Below, piece after piece: positions 1-10,217 of a stretch of DNA of 64,000 nucleotides. The position numbers and the translations under genes were made by a program. Every line of letters begins with the position of its first letter. The stretch's first letter is position 1. The DNA is from Chaenocephalus aceratus. Taxonomy: Eukaryota > Chordata > Actinopteri > Perciformes > Channichthyidae. Where the stretch lies: positions 23,748,496 to 23,812,495 of the forward strand of contig CM043788.1 of assembly GCA_023974075.1 (NCBI GenBank), written 5' to 3'. The notes below the pieces were generated by a model. That model was not told the origin of the DNA, did no database searches, and saw nothing but the letters and a program-made list of their open reading frames with translations.

Positions 1-64
1 CACAGATGCAATGAAGTCATAGGAATTGTTGCAGGGTTTCCTAAAGTGATGGTACAAATGGCTG

Positions 65-160
65 CATGTTCCTGATACAAAGAGAGTGAAACTCAATTGA
101 TTTGGTCTTACCTGATGTAGCTGGATATCTCCTCTGCACATTGCCACGTGTTACATCATA
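65..160 (-). other. Candidate 5' non-coding exon of a PLAC8-like gene (copy 1)
   Basis: Read on the - strand this is an exon-like stretch ending in ACATCAG followed by the donor GTAAGACC, with the exon end at 112. A very similar stretch with the same donor ends at 13679, and a looser one ends at 14536, just upstream of the PLAC8-like gene at 11949-12769. I infer that all three are first exons of PLAC8-like genes. This copy would then serve a gene lying beyond the left edge of the window. No start codon is needed for this reading, and no transcript evidence is available. Confidence 0.35.
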
Positions 161-389
161 TTCAGGGAGCAACTGCTTGGGGCTCCGGACCAGAAGGGAG
201 CCCCCAAAGAAGGTCGATTGAAAAGGTCCACAGCAACGACAACATGAAACCCCCTTTAATTGACTGCAATGACACGTCGGGAAACCCCCAGAGTGCCCCG
301 TGTATAGCGCGCCTTCAAAAACTGCTTCATAATTTAAATGTCGTTTCTCTGCACCCGCCCGGTTCCAGAACAAAATGATTTGGGGTGCG

Positions 390-910
390 TCTGAGATTAC
401 AGGGGGTGCAGCAGTAGTAGGTGTACGTGAGCAATACTGTGGCCGATTGGTATCTGACCAGGATTCAGAATCTCCAATGCCTGCCTTGCCACATCCATGG
501 AATGACGAATCATGGCCACAGATTTGGCCTGGTCGTAGAAGAGGGGAAGTAGAGAAGTGACAGTGAGTGTGACAGTGCTCTCTGGCATTTAATGGTTTAA
601 TGACCGCACTAGCAGCCAGGAGTCAGTCAATCAGGCACGCAAGCAGCTCTTCACCCAGAAAGATAGAACAATTGAAGGACTCCCCCCAACAGCAGCAGCA
701 TTGATTCAGCACACAAAGAGAGCTGCCTTCCAAACTGGTCACTGCTGGGGACAGATGATGTTTGCAGTCCCTGAACTCCCATCCCCAGGTGACTGGATGC
801 AAAAAGGGGTGCAGTGGACAATTTTCAAATGTGTCAAGGCAGCAATTCAGTGCACTGCCCTTGCTACTGTGGTGGACTGTGTTTTCAGAACCAACTCTGC
901 ATTTAGTTGA
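390..910. repeat. Rearranged fragment of a transposon-associated coding family
   Basis: The + strand at about 590-910 encodes a stretch with RKQLFTQKDR, a histidine/alanine stretch (HTKRAAFQTGHCW) and a Cys/Ala-rich end containing KAAIQCTAL. From memory, this resembles the C-terminus of an unnamed multi-copy protein family common in fish. The adjoining 397-588 encodes on the opposite strand a stretch ending LNPGQIPIGH, which resembles an earlier part of the same family. The two pieces point in opposite directions, so the copy is rearranged. The intact cysteine cluster normally before KAAIQC is not visible. I cannot assign a superfamily. Bases 160-390 show nothing convincing. Confidence 0.35.
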
Positions 911-1330
911 AAACCTGTAATATTACATATATATTATGTAACATGTATTACTTCACCATAATAAATATGTTAATGGTTTTACTGTGTATTTTGTTCCCTG
1001 AATACCAGATACATGGAGTTAGCTACATTCTAGCATGTTGTAAATAGTACCACTGCATTCCTCATCCTTGAAAATGTAGGATTAGCCACCAGAATCAAGA
1101 TCCTAGACTAGGTGGTCTACATTTTAAGTTACTGGTAAAATAGCAATTGGAGCCATTGGACAAATATGCGCTGGCTCTATTGCCACAAATCTTCCTTAGG
1201 GCATGCTCTAACAGTGTGCCAAAGTTCATGTTTTTATCATCGAAAGCACAATTCTTTCAGATATTTCACATATCTGCTGGACTATTTATTCATTTCCGCC
1301 TCACTTTTTCTGTGTTGTTTTTCCCCCCAG
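911..1330. other. AT-rich non-coding stretch before TTC4 copy 1
   Basis: No coding signal or repeat is recognised here. The last 20 bases form the polypyrimidine tract and CAG acceptor of the first visible TTC4 exon. Confidence 0.5.
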
Positions 1331-2983
1331 GTAACATGCGCTCTGCATTGAACGATGCTGCAGCTGCAAAGAAGATCAAACCAGACCACCTAAAAGCCTT
1401 GATCAGAGGTGTGATATTAGCTTATCTTCTAGACAATTGCATTAATGTTGCTAAAGCAAATCAATGCTTACAATAAGGACATCTGTGTACATCTTGTGCC
1501 TGTTTCTGCAGGTGCTCAGAGTTGTATAGAGCTGCGTAGCTTTGCAGAGGGCGTTCAGTGGTGTGATGAGGGGCTCAAGGTCCATCCCACTGACAAGAAG
1601 CTGCAGGAGCTGAGAGCTACAGCAGATAAACATAAGGTACAGTCACTGATGAGATCAAGGGATTTTTGGGGTGGAGGTTTTAGTTCCACTCAAGTATAAA
1701 GCCCTGTTTTTTAAACAGAGAGCAGCAGAGAGAGATTCCAGGAAGGCTAAGATCAGAGAGAAAAAGCTGCATGGTGAGAAAGAAGCTCTTCTGGCTGCTA
1801 TTACGGTAAGCATACCATTTAAACTCAAACTTGTTTTCAGTTAAGCATCTAGCCTATTGGACTTTGTAATATGTATGCGAAAATTATTTGATATCTGAAA
1901 CGTCAAATCTGAGACTTTTCTATATCTGTACGCCAGTTTTCCCATTTTCTTTGTGTGCTTTGTGCAGGATCGTGGCATCAAGCTCTTCCAGACCAGCAAG
2001 CCTCGTCATCGTGAGTCAGACGGCGAGGAAGAAAGCTCCTCGGCAGCGTTGTCTCAGCTGAGCCTGGACTGCCTCAGCTCTCAGGAGGCCACGGGAGCTC
2101 GGGTGTTCCTGGACGAGCAGCACATTCTGCACTGGCCTGTTCTCTTCCTCTATCCTGAACACCAGCAGACTGATTTCATCTCTGCTTTCTGCGAGAACGA
2201 CTGGTAAATGTTTTTTGTCTCGTCCTGAATTTATCTTGTTTTGTCGCACTTCTGTGGGATACTGTACATGTCAACCTTTCCCCATTTCACCTAAGTAAAG
2301 TTTAATCTGTTGGTAGTGTTTGTAAGAATGCTACAATATAACTGTGTTCTACTTGTCTTGTTCAGTTTCGTTAATCATCTGGCGCTCATGTTTGGAGAAG
2401 AACTCCCACCTTGGGACGAGACAGAAAATACCATCCACAGAATCTGCAGGTTTGTGTGTTTTCCTTTATTGCTTGAATGTTATCACTCACTCCTATAGAA
2501 AGTAGATTAAGCTAAAAGCACTTAGAATATAATTATTTATTTTTCTTCACCACAATAGATGTCATAAATAATTGACAATACCACTCTGAAAAAGCCAACA
2601 TAGTGTCCTTTTTACTATTAAATTCCGCATCCTTAATCGTTGTGCATCATTCTAAAAAAGTGACACTGATTTCCTACATAATACCACAATCTTTCTAAAG
2701 AAATATGATGTAGTTGTCCATGAGGAAAAACATAAAGAAATTGTAAAATCTGGTTATAAAAAGTCAAATCTACAATTTCAAAACCAGTGCGAAGGTTTGT
2801 TATAACAGAATGCATGATTTATACTCCGATGGCTTTTTGATTAGAAATTGTGGATTAAATATGGGCATTTTTGACTACGCAGTTTATTATTGCAGCTTCA
2901 TCGTAGTGGTGAAGGGCTCGCTATTCTGGGAGCAGTTTTCAACAGAAAGAAAATACGAGGATTGTAAAATCATTGGACTTTAA
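1331..2983 (+). pseudogene. ttc4: TTC4 C-terminal half, copy 1 (probable pseudogene)
   Basis: TTC4 is a tetratricopeptide co-chaperone that binds HSP90/HSP70. Exons can be placed at 1331-1408, 1512-1636, 1719-1805, 1968-2203, 2366-2449 and 2896-2983, all with GT-AG borders. They encode, in order, the last TPR helices (SALNDAAAAKKIKPDHLKAL, then FAEGVQWCDEGLKVHPTDKK), a basic linker and the conserved C-terminal domain (WPVLFLYPEHQQTDFISAF, VNHLALMFGEE). Two breaks are visible. The 2366-2449 exon is one base short after GGGAC compared with copy 2, which changes its last dozen codons. The final exon keeps only the end (VVVKGSLFWEQF), because the exon for the acidic segment and the start of the last exon are missing. 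The N-terminal TPR exons are not in the window. The one-base break could be an assembly error, but the missing exon cannot. Confidence 0.75.
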
Positions 2984-3260
2984 ATCTTGGGACTTTTAAA
3001 ACACAACATTTTCAGTAAACTGACTTCTCCCCGTGGAGAAAAGACAAAATGGAACATGTGTAGGTCTCTTGTGGTCCAAAGCAGGAAACCATCATCAATG
3101 CAAAACAAATGAAATCGCTTAAAATAGACCATTTGGATTTTGTGTGTTTCTTTCTGTACATATAAACTGGAAACTGAAAATCTATTTTATTATAGTGGTT
3201 TATTCAGAAACAAACAAAATAACCAACCATTAATTTAACAGAGAAAAACATGCTAAAGCT
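2984..3260. other. Tail of the TTC4 duplicate up to the retrovirus insertion
   Basis: Similarity to the end of TTC4 copy 2 continues to about 3058 (compare 15955-16028) and then fades. The last four bases, AGCT at 3257-3260, are repeated at 11536-11539 and are the target-site duplication of the retroviral insertion. Confidence 0.55.
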
Positions 3261-4882
3261 TGTTTAGAGTATGAGGTGAGGCCCCGATTAATTTATTCCG
3301 GTAAATTACTCTGACCTCACTAATTGACCCGACCGAAGTTACTGAGTCTATGTAAGTTTACTGCTTGGCTCAGATCCACCAAACGTCAGCAAGATCTCAC
3401 CTCTATTAACTCCCCGAAGAACCAGGTTCAATTAACTGCTGTTTCAATTCAGACAACTCTTTTTAATCTGTTTAAGCGATCCCGAAGGATTTTGGTATCA
3501 GTAAATGGGGTGTGTTCCTACCTAAACATGTGTGTGTGGCAGGGTGCAATCTTACCTTTGAAGCAGGAGAGGAGAGCACAGATGTCCTTTAAGTTGTCCC
3601 AGTCCAAAAGGTGGGATCAGTTTATTTGAAGAAAAATAGGTCCAAACTAATACAGGGTTTTTACCTTTTAACACATTACAACATTATAATTATACTAAAC
3701 AACACACAAAAATGATGCTGTGATCATGTTCACATATGAAACTTTAATTCACAGTCTCACATTTATTACCAAAATGTTTCCCTTTACCTGCCTATTTTAG
3801 TTGTGACATTCTCTCATAAGACTGGTGATAATAAAAGCCCATCAAAATCCCGCAAAACTGATTCGGAGGTTATTTCCTCACGTGGCGGGTGTCGCTAAAC
3901 CATCAAAATCCCGCAAGACTGATTCGGAGGTTATTTCCTCACGTGGCGGGTGTCGCTAAACCATCAAAATCCCGCAAGACTGATTCGGAGGTTATTTCCT
4001 CACGTGGCGGGTGTCGCTAAACCATCAAAATCCCGCAAGACTGATTCGGAGGTTATTTCCTCACGTGGCGGGTGTCGCTAAACCATCAAAATCCCGCAAG
4101 ACTGATTCGGAGGTTATTTCCTCACGTGGCGGGTGTCGCTAAACCATCAAAATCCCGCAAGACTGATTCGGAGGTTATTTCCTCACGTGGCGGGTGTCGC
4201 TAAACCATCAAAAACCTCTTCCATAAAATCATTCCATGCAGCATTCAAATCAATTCACTCAGCATTCAAAGCAATTCCCTCATTCAAAGCAATTCCCTCA
4301 TCATTCCAACCAAGAAATGCAAGAGATATTCACCCAGTTTGAGAGAACCTTACCGAGAGCTATTAACCCAGCTCTGAAGGACAGAGTTTACCGGGAGAGA
4401 GTATACCAGGGGTTACCCCCCCTCTCCCCGACGAAATCCAAAAAAGCCAGTCTTTTTATGCTCAAAAAACTGGATAGAAAACCCACAAACACCTCCTCTA
4501 TACCCAACCAACATATTCTATTGGCTCTGACATAAGACACACCTTCCTAAGTTTGTGTAAAACAAAACATGACTAGACATATTCTATGACTATGACACAA
4601 CCACCCTTTTGAGGCCTCAAATGTGTTTCTGCTTAAGTCCGGAGCCCCCCCCGCTGTGAGAGGAGAGGAAAGAACCTGCCTTTTATCAGAGAGCAGGGCA
4701 TAAATCATTTTTAGGCCTTACACTCAACTAAACAAACCACTTTGTTTTGTTTATGCTGTAAATAAAGAAAAACCTAAAATATGAAGCATTTTCATTGTGG
4801 GTTATACAAGAATATAATTGATTATATTTAATTATAACTAACTTTCGTTTTAAGTATTCATCATACTATGAAGTTCTCAACA
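3261..4882 (-). repeat. 3' LTR of the retrovirus, with expanded tandem repeat
   Basis: This copy is 1622 bp and is the 3' LTR in the element's own orientation. It is nearly identical to the 5' LTR except for the 61-bp tandem repeat at 3841-4206, present six times here and once in the partner. Most other differences are one-base gaps in short homopolymers. Confidence 0.88.
3841..4206. repeat. 61-bp tandem repeat inside the 3' LTR, six copies
   Basis: Units start at 3841, 3902, 3963, 4024, 4085 and 4146 and each contains ATTCGGAGG and CACGTGGCGGG. The core CACGTG is an E-box-type palindrome. The first unit has AAAACTG where the other five have AAGACTG. The 5' LTR has the AAAACTG type only (10796-10857). 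In element orientation the array sits several hundred bases inside the LTR start, where retroviral enhancers usually lie; an enhancer role is inference. Confidence 0.88.
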
Positions 4883-5115
4883 CCCTCTTTTGAAAACGCA
4901 AAGTTATAAAACAGCACCAACTAAAATTGTAAGCATACATACATATTCAAAAACCATCAAGAAGCATTTCATTATGGGTTCATACAAGAATATGATTGAT
5001 CATATATGATTTATAACTAACTTTCGTTTAAAGTATTTACTTCATACTATGAAGATCTCAACACCCTCTTTTTAAAACGCAAAGTTATCAAACAGCAACA
5101 GATAAAATCGTAAAA
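4786..5115 (-). repeat. Polypurine tract and duplicated LTR-start segment
   Basis: Just outside the 3' LTR (4883-4892) the - strand reads AAAAGAGGG directly before the LTR start TGTTGAG, which is the expected polypurine tract for plus-strand priming. About 180 bp further in (4966-5100) the same arrangement recurs in diverged form, with the LTR start-like segment, the purine tract (near 5065-5072) and the following AACGCAAAGTTAT. The element thus has two tandem versions of LTR edge plus purine tract. Confidence 0.7.
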
Positions 5116-7079
5116 ACACATTCATATTACATCCGTAAAACTTCATGCATCAATATCATGAAAAGTTCTTCAGCATGTGAAATCAGGACGACCTTTTGAT
5201 GAACCTGGTGTGGAGAACGCCGAAAACATAGTACCTCACTGGAATGTTCTCGTCGTCACAGGTCAGGCACCCGAGTAAAAAGAGTCATGATGATCATAGA
5301 TTTGTACGCACCCCCACTCGGCCTGACACTTGCAGGAGCGGGGGGCCTACAGTATCTGTTGTTCCAGTGTAGACTCCTAAATCCATGTTGCTATCTGATG
5401 TAAATCCTTGACCCTGACCATGGAGGGGTTGAGGTTCCTCCCTGGATGACACCTCCAAACGAAAGCCAGATAACTCGGCCGACAGTTGTTATGGATTTTT
5501 TAGACCTCGTCAATAATCGCTCATGACTTTGTGACAAGGTCAATGAGGCCCCACACAATGATAGCACAAACGAGGAACCAGAAGCATATGAAACAGCTTA
5601 GCTGGCCCTCGCTCATGGCATCCTGTGTGTGCAGTGTGAGTGTGGTGCTGGTGGTGACTTGGCACGTCACTTGTTGTCGTCTGTTTCTACCGTCTCTCCT
5701 GGCCTGTGACTACGACCTTGCAGTGGCTGACGTGGACCCACGTAGTGAAGTGGACCAGTGTCAGGGGTAGGTAGGGCTGCTGCTACCTGGCGTCTGATGT
5801 CTGACCATGCAGTTATCAGGTAGTCGTCCCTTTTTGGGAAATCCACTGCGATCGGAGTGGCTCAGCGGGTAGAGATGCAGCCTGTCCCTCAGAGCTGGAA
5901 GAAACATCATCCTCCACTGGCAGGGGTACAGGTGACTCAGCCGCTGGCTCCATGCTGCACAGGTTTCCTGGGTCCAGGACTTGGCTTCACTTGAGGCACT
6001 GTGACTGAAGTTTCCCTGCTAGGGAGGTTCAAATCCTCTTGGTAGATTGCTGAGGTATTAATCTCAACAATTAGCTAAGATCAAGTTTAAATCATTTCTC
6101 TGATTCATTAAGAGTTGTTTTCAGTTTAAAAACTTCCCCAAGGGTTTTCTCAAGCACTGGGCCATAACTTACTCTTATCAGTTTAACGACCTGACAGCCC
6201 TGCACCTTCATGCTGTGTGAAAACCAGCAAAAAAAAAAAGGAGGAAGATGTGCTCAAAAAAAAAATCTAATTTAAATGAATACTGTTGTACTTGTAGGGT
6301 GTAGGCATATAACAATTAAAATAACTGAAAAAAAACTAATAGTGTAAAATTAAAAAACAATGAGAAAAATAATACAAAGGTTATTTCCCATTTCCTCTTT
6401 GATACTGAGGTATTCTCCATTGAAGCTCCAATGATCCATATGCTAATAGACAGAGTTTCCTCTTGCCATCTTTCTTTGCATAATACTAAAGATTCTAACA
6501 GTTCTACCGCTAAATCCTTTGCATTTTGAGCTATTACTTGTTACTCAGACTTAAATTCCCTCTTTTGCTCTATAAAATATCCCTTGGCACCGAATTTACC
6601 AAGACAAATTCTAGATTATTGCGGGAAGATCCCACAAAAAGCCATCCTCTCCTGTGGAAGAAAGCACATTAACTGCCACGGGTGTGTGCAAAACATGTCA
6701 TGTGATGTGAGACTGATAGAATCAACAGTGTGTGTTGTAGATGCATTCGCAGTTTCGGTATGAGGATTTTTTATTTTTATTTTATTTATTTATTTATTTT
6801 TTTATTTTTTTTTTATTTTTGTGGAGACAATATTTTCTCATCCGAAATAGGCCCTACATGGCCTAAACTGCTGTGTAGTTCACGCACAACCTGAGGAGCT
6901 TCTTCAGGGGGTACGTGAATGCTTCTACCCTTTTTCCATATTCTAGGGAATATGGAAGTCAGGTGGTTAACTCTTCCCCGGCTTTAAGCAAGGTAAAACT
7001 TCTCTATTTCCCTGATAGTCTAATTTGATCTTATCTGTATGGCTACGGACATGATTCCACTCCAGGTACATGCCTGCCT
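5116..7079 (-). other. Degraded internal region of the retrovirus (no intact frame)
   Basis: This is where integrase and envelope would be expected on the - strand, but no convincing protein is found. A T-rich low-complexity run lies at about 6768-6822. Bases 5852-5872 (GAGTGGCTCAGCGGGTAGAG) look like a Pol III A-box, and could be a SINE fragment. Confidence 0.45.
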
Positions 7080-7521
7080 TTAACTCTGTAATAAGACCCT
7101 CACTTGAAGGGCATGTGTAAGTGCTTCACCTTTCACATTGGTCACCTGCCTTTGTTCCCAGTTATTAAGCTCTTCTTTACCCGCTTTGTAACAATAATCA
7201 GTAACAATACGGATGTGTGTTATTTTACGTTGTTTAGCAAAAAGAAGTCCCTCAACAAATGGCCTTTGCCTCAGCAGTTTGTGCTGTACCTGGTATTGCA
7301 CCCTTTTGCTTGCAAAGTACTTCACCTGAATTAGTTTTCATTATAAAGGCCCAAGTGGCTGCTTGGTCACCTTTTCGCAAACTCCCCTCTGTAAACAGTG
7401 TTACCTTTGGAGCAGCGGTTTTCTTTAAGGGTTTCAATGTTTCCCTGTGTGGCTTACTACCTGTGGTCCTAAACTCCACATCTGGATCTGACATCATCCT
7501 CTGCCACTTGTAAATGTACAC
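7080..7521 (-). pseudogene. RNase H-like fragment of retroviral pol, broken
   Basis: The - strand encodes an RNase H fold: a first strand with LFTEGSLRKG, a central AQTAEAKAICEGL helix carrying the metal-binding glutamate, and IVTDYCY holding the third acidic residue. The family has aspartate where this copy shows E in TEGS, so one catalytic position looks changed. The domain lies in two overlapping frames, so at least one frameshift is present. RNase H removes genomic RNA during reverse transcription. No reverse transcriptase precedes it: upstream lies a 13-base C run (7538-7550) and then gag-like sequence, which points to a large deletion. Confidence 0.7.
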
Positions 7522-7530
7522 TTAAATTAC

Positions 7531-8498
7531 TCATTGCCCCCCCCCCCCCACCATCATGGGTTGAGATTGTGTGTCATTTTTAGGAAAACTATTTTGTTTT
7601 GGATCCTTGTCTGAAAATTGTGTTCCCTTCCTTCTTTTCTCATTTTTATGTATGCTTTCCACATCATAAATTTGCAACTCAATCACTCTTTGCTGAGGAG
7701 TCAAGATTTCCCATCTAGCAGCTAATTTTTTCCCTCCTGGCACAGTCATAAGAAATTTTTCCATATCCATCAGATCATTAGAATGATTTTGTAAGTCAAT
7801 CGCAGCCACAGCAAGAAGCATTTTACCACTGGCAACATCTCTGACTAACTGATCAATTTTCTGTTGTACTGGATTTAATCCTGGGGTTATCCTGGTAGTA
7901 GCTAGCACCTGAGCGGGAGTCATGTTAACTGGCAAAATACACTCCCTCTGTAATCGCATAAACATTGCGGTGCTGGGTGAACTTAACAAAGATTCTGTGA
8001 GACCTTTGTTTAAGCATGTTTGGTAAAACTCTATATCTAATTGTCCTGCCTCCCTTCTTGGGACAAGGTTTTTGAGATCCCTAAAAGCAGATCCTTCTTG
8101 AGGTTGTGTCGTAAAGTGTGTTTCTCTCTGAACAAGGTTTTGATTTATATCAAGAGCACTAAAAGTGTCAAGGGGGTTCCCTGTTGGTCTTAACAGAGTA
8201 CGAGTTGAAGAGATTACTGGATGCAGAGTGTGTGCCAATAAACTTTGGCCTAAATCATTTCCCAGTTGAGATTGAGGATTTTCCCAATTAGCATTTAACC
8301 CATAGTTCTGTGACTTCTGAATATTTTTATCCAAGTGTTTCTGCTCCACTGCTTCATCCCTTTTATATTCCCTTCTTGAAAATATTTATAACCTGCTTGT
8401 AAGTACGCTTGTTTCCACGGAAGTGGGACTCCTGGTTTTTCCATTAATTTTCTTGGATCGGGGGCCTCTTTTGTTAATCTTGCCTCTCCTTTTGTCAC
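7531..8498 (-). pseudogene. Gag-like frame of the retrovirus, frameshifted
   Basis: A 272-residue frame (7531-8349) is preceded by a short frame (8295-8498) in another phase that continues the same protein, so one frameshift lies near 8340. The middle looks like a retroviral capsid domain: alternating hydrophobic helices with MTPAQVLATTRITPGLNPVQ followed by a basic, glutamine-rich tail. No CCHC zinc knuckle is visible. The tail ends in a glycine run coded by the poly-C tract at 7538-7550, where the fusion to RNase H occurs. Identification as Gag rests mainly on position after the primer-binding site and leader, and on length. I do not recognise the exact lineage. Confidence 0.55.
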
Positions 8499-10199
8499 AG
8501 GATACCTCAGTTTTTTGATATTGATATTTTTGTTCTGGTGTTAAGATAATTTTTGAATCTCCCTTTTCTTAACAACTGGAGCTATGTCTATTTTAAATCT
8601 GACTTGGTTAAGAGGTGATTTGTTCTTTGGTGAGAGGAACACTATTCCCCTTGTGCTGGGTGGGGGTGGGTAGCCTGCTTTTGGGAGAGTTTCTTATCTC
8701 CATCTTCCTCTCTGTGCTGAGGCCATAAAACTTTTAATGGGTCGCTCCGTGGTCTGCTCAGATTTTCTGACCCTGTCTCTGACCCTGTGTGCTGGGTTTT
8801 TCTGCAGCACCTCGGGAGCAGAGAAAGGGGGAGATTCTTTTTTCCAAAAGTGCAAGCTCCTTCATGAGCAAATAGTTTAGTTGATTTTGGTAAAGTATTT
8901 GAGCTTTAGCTTCGCAAAAAAACTTCCTCATATTAGTTTTGAAGATATTTTTGGGGTTTGATATCTGCTGATAGTTCCCACTTAGGTTTTCTCTTCAAAG
9001 TACATGCAAAACAACCAGTATTTGTGGGTCATCTGATCACCACCTTGCCTTCTGACAGTTTAATAGTCCTGATCATATTATCAGCTTTCATGCTAGGACC
9101 TATTCTCTTTGCCTGAGCTGCTGCTATTCCTCCTGCATGTTTTAGCTTCCTATTAGCAGGGTTCACTAACATGGTTTGTTGACTAGTTTAAGATTTTCAA
9201 TAATTGACATTTATTATTTCCAACATTCCTTTCCCCTGAATATCATGTCTAACAATGTGTTTTCTTCTAGGATTAGTAGATACTCATAAATGACATTTTC
9301 TAGCTTTTATCCCTGTCGGCTGGAGGTAGGGTCTCAGACATTATACCACCTGCTTGTGGCTCTCTGTCCAAACGGTAGTCTGACAGGAAAGTATTTTAGG
9401 TCGCGGTACGCCCGTGGGTCTGGGCTAAGCTGACCAGGGCGAGCAGAAGCTCCGGATGTTGCTTCTGTGTATCCCTCCCTGTGTGGTTGGCTCTGAGTCA
9501 TTAAATAGCGTTTTAACCTCATCAGCCATTCTTTTTATTTATTTTTTATTTTATTCAAGGATTTACGTTCACTCTTTTATACACATGCAAGTTTTTAGGC
9601 TTTTACTCACGCCGGATGTACAGTCCGACTATACCGTCTCTTGATTCTAGGTTCTCTTCTGGATTCAGCTAGTGCATGCGGACACCTCAGTTAACGAGTG
9701 TTATGTATCGAGCTTCGAGCTATTTCAACAGCATAGGTACCTTTTAAACCTATGTTATCTTTATTAAATCTCCTATTAACTCTTCCCCACGTTATGTTTT
9801 AACGCAAAAATTCAAACCGCAGCTCTTTGACAAGTCCTACCTATAAGTTTCAAAGCAATTTGGACAGATACTGAGCAGTGCTCCTACAGCTGACTTCACT
9901 ACTAGACACCAAACCTGTGATTAAAGGGACCACAGGGGCTTCTCAATCTGGCTAGGGGAATAAGAACCTACTTTAGCTTCTTTAACAGACAGCAATATCC
10001 GATATAATATAACCCTCAGTCCGGTGCAATAGTATCACTTAAATTACTATACTTTAAGTTAAAATATATATTCTAGGATTCGGGGTAGGTATTTAACAAG
10101 ACTTTCAGCCTGTATTTCGCTGATTTGTAATCATCGACTTTTTCACTAGGTCGTTTTGGTTCTTGTATTTTGACTCTGTAAAATATTATTTTTCACAGA
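8499..10199 (-). other. Long leader of the retrovirus between primer site and gag
   Basis: About 1.7 kb separates the primer-binding site from the first gag-like frame. No coding frame longer than about 60 codons is convincing here. It should hold the packaging signal and splice donor, but none can be pinned down by eye. Confidence 0.4.
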
Positions 10200-10217
10200 G
10201 CCCCACGTTGGGCGCCA
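10200..10217 (-). promoter_or_regulatory. Retroviral primer-binding site for tRNA-Lys(1,2)
   Basis: The - strand reads TGGCGCCCAACGTGGGGC, directly after the 5' LTR end. All 18 bases fit the known tRNA-Lys(1,2) primer site. This sets the element's orientation and tells which LTR is the 5' one. Confidence 0.9.

Noticed and set aside
3841..4206. CRISPR-like array of regular repeats
   Set aside because: The 61-bp units are contiguous without unique spacers and lie in a retroviral LTR of a vertebrate genome.
5531..5770. 79-codon + strand frame as an envelope remnant
   Set aside because: It is on the wrong strand for the retrovirus and has no retroviral motif.
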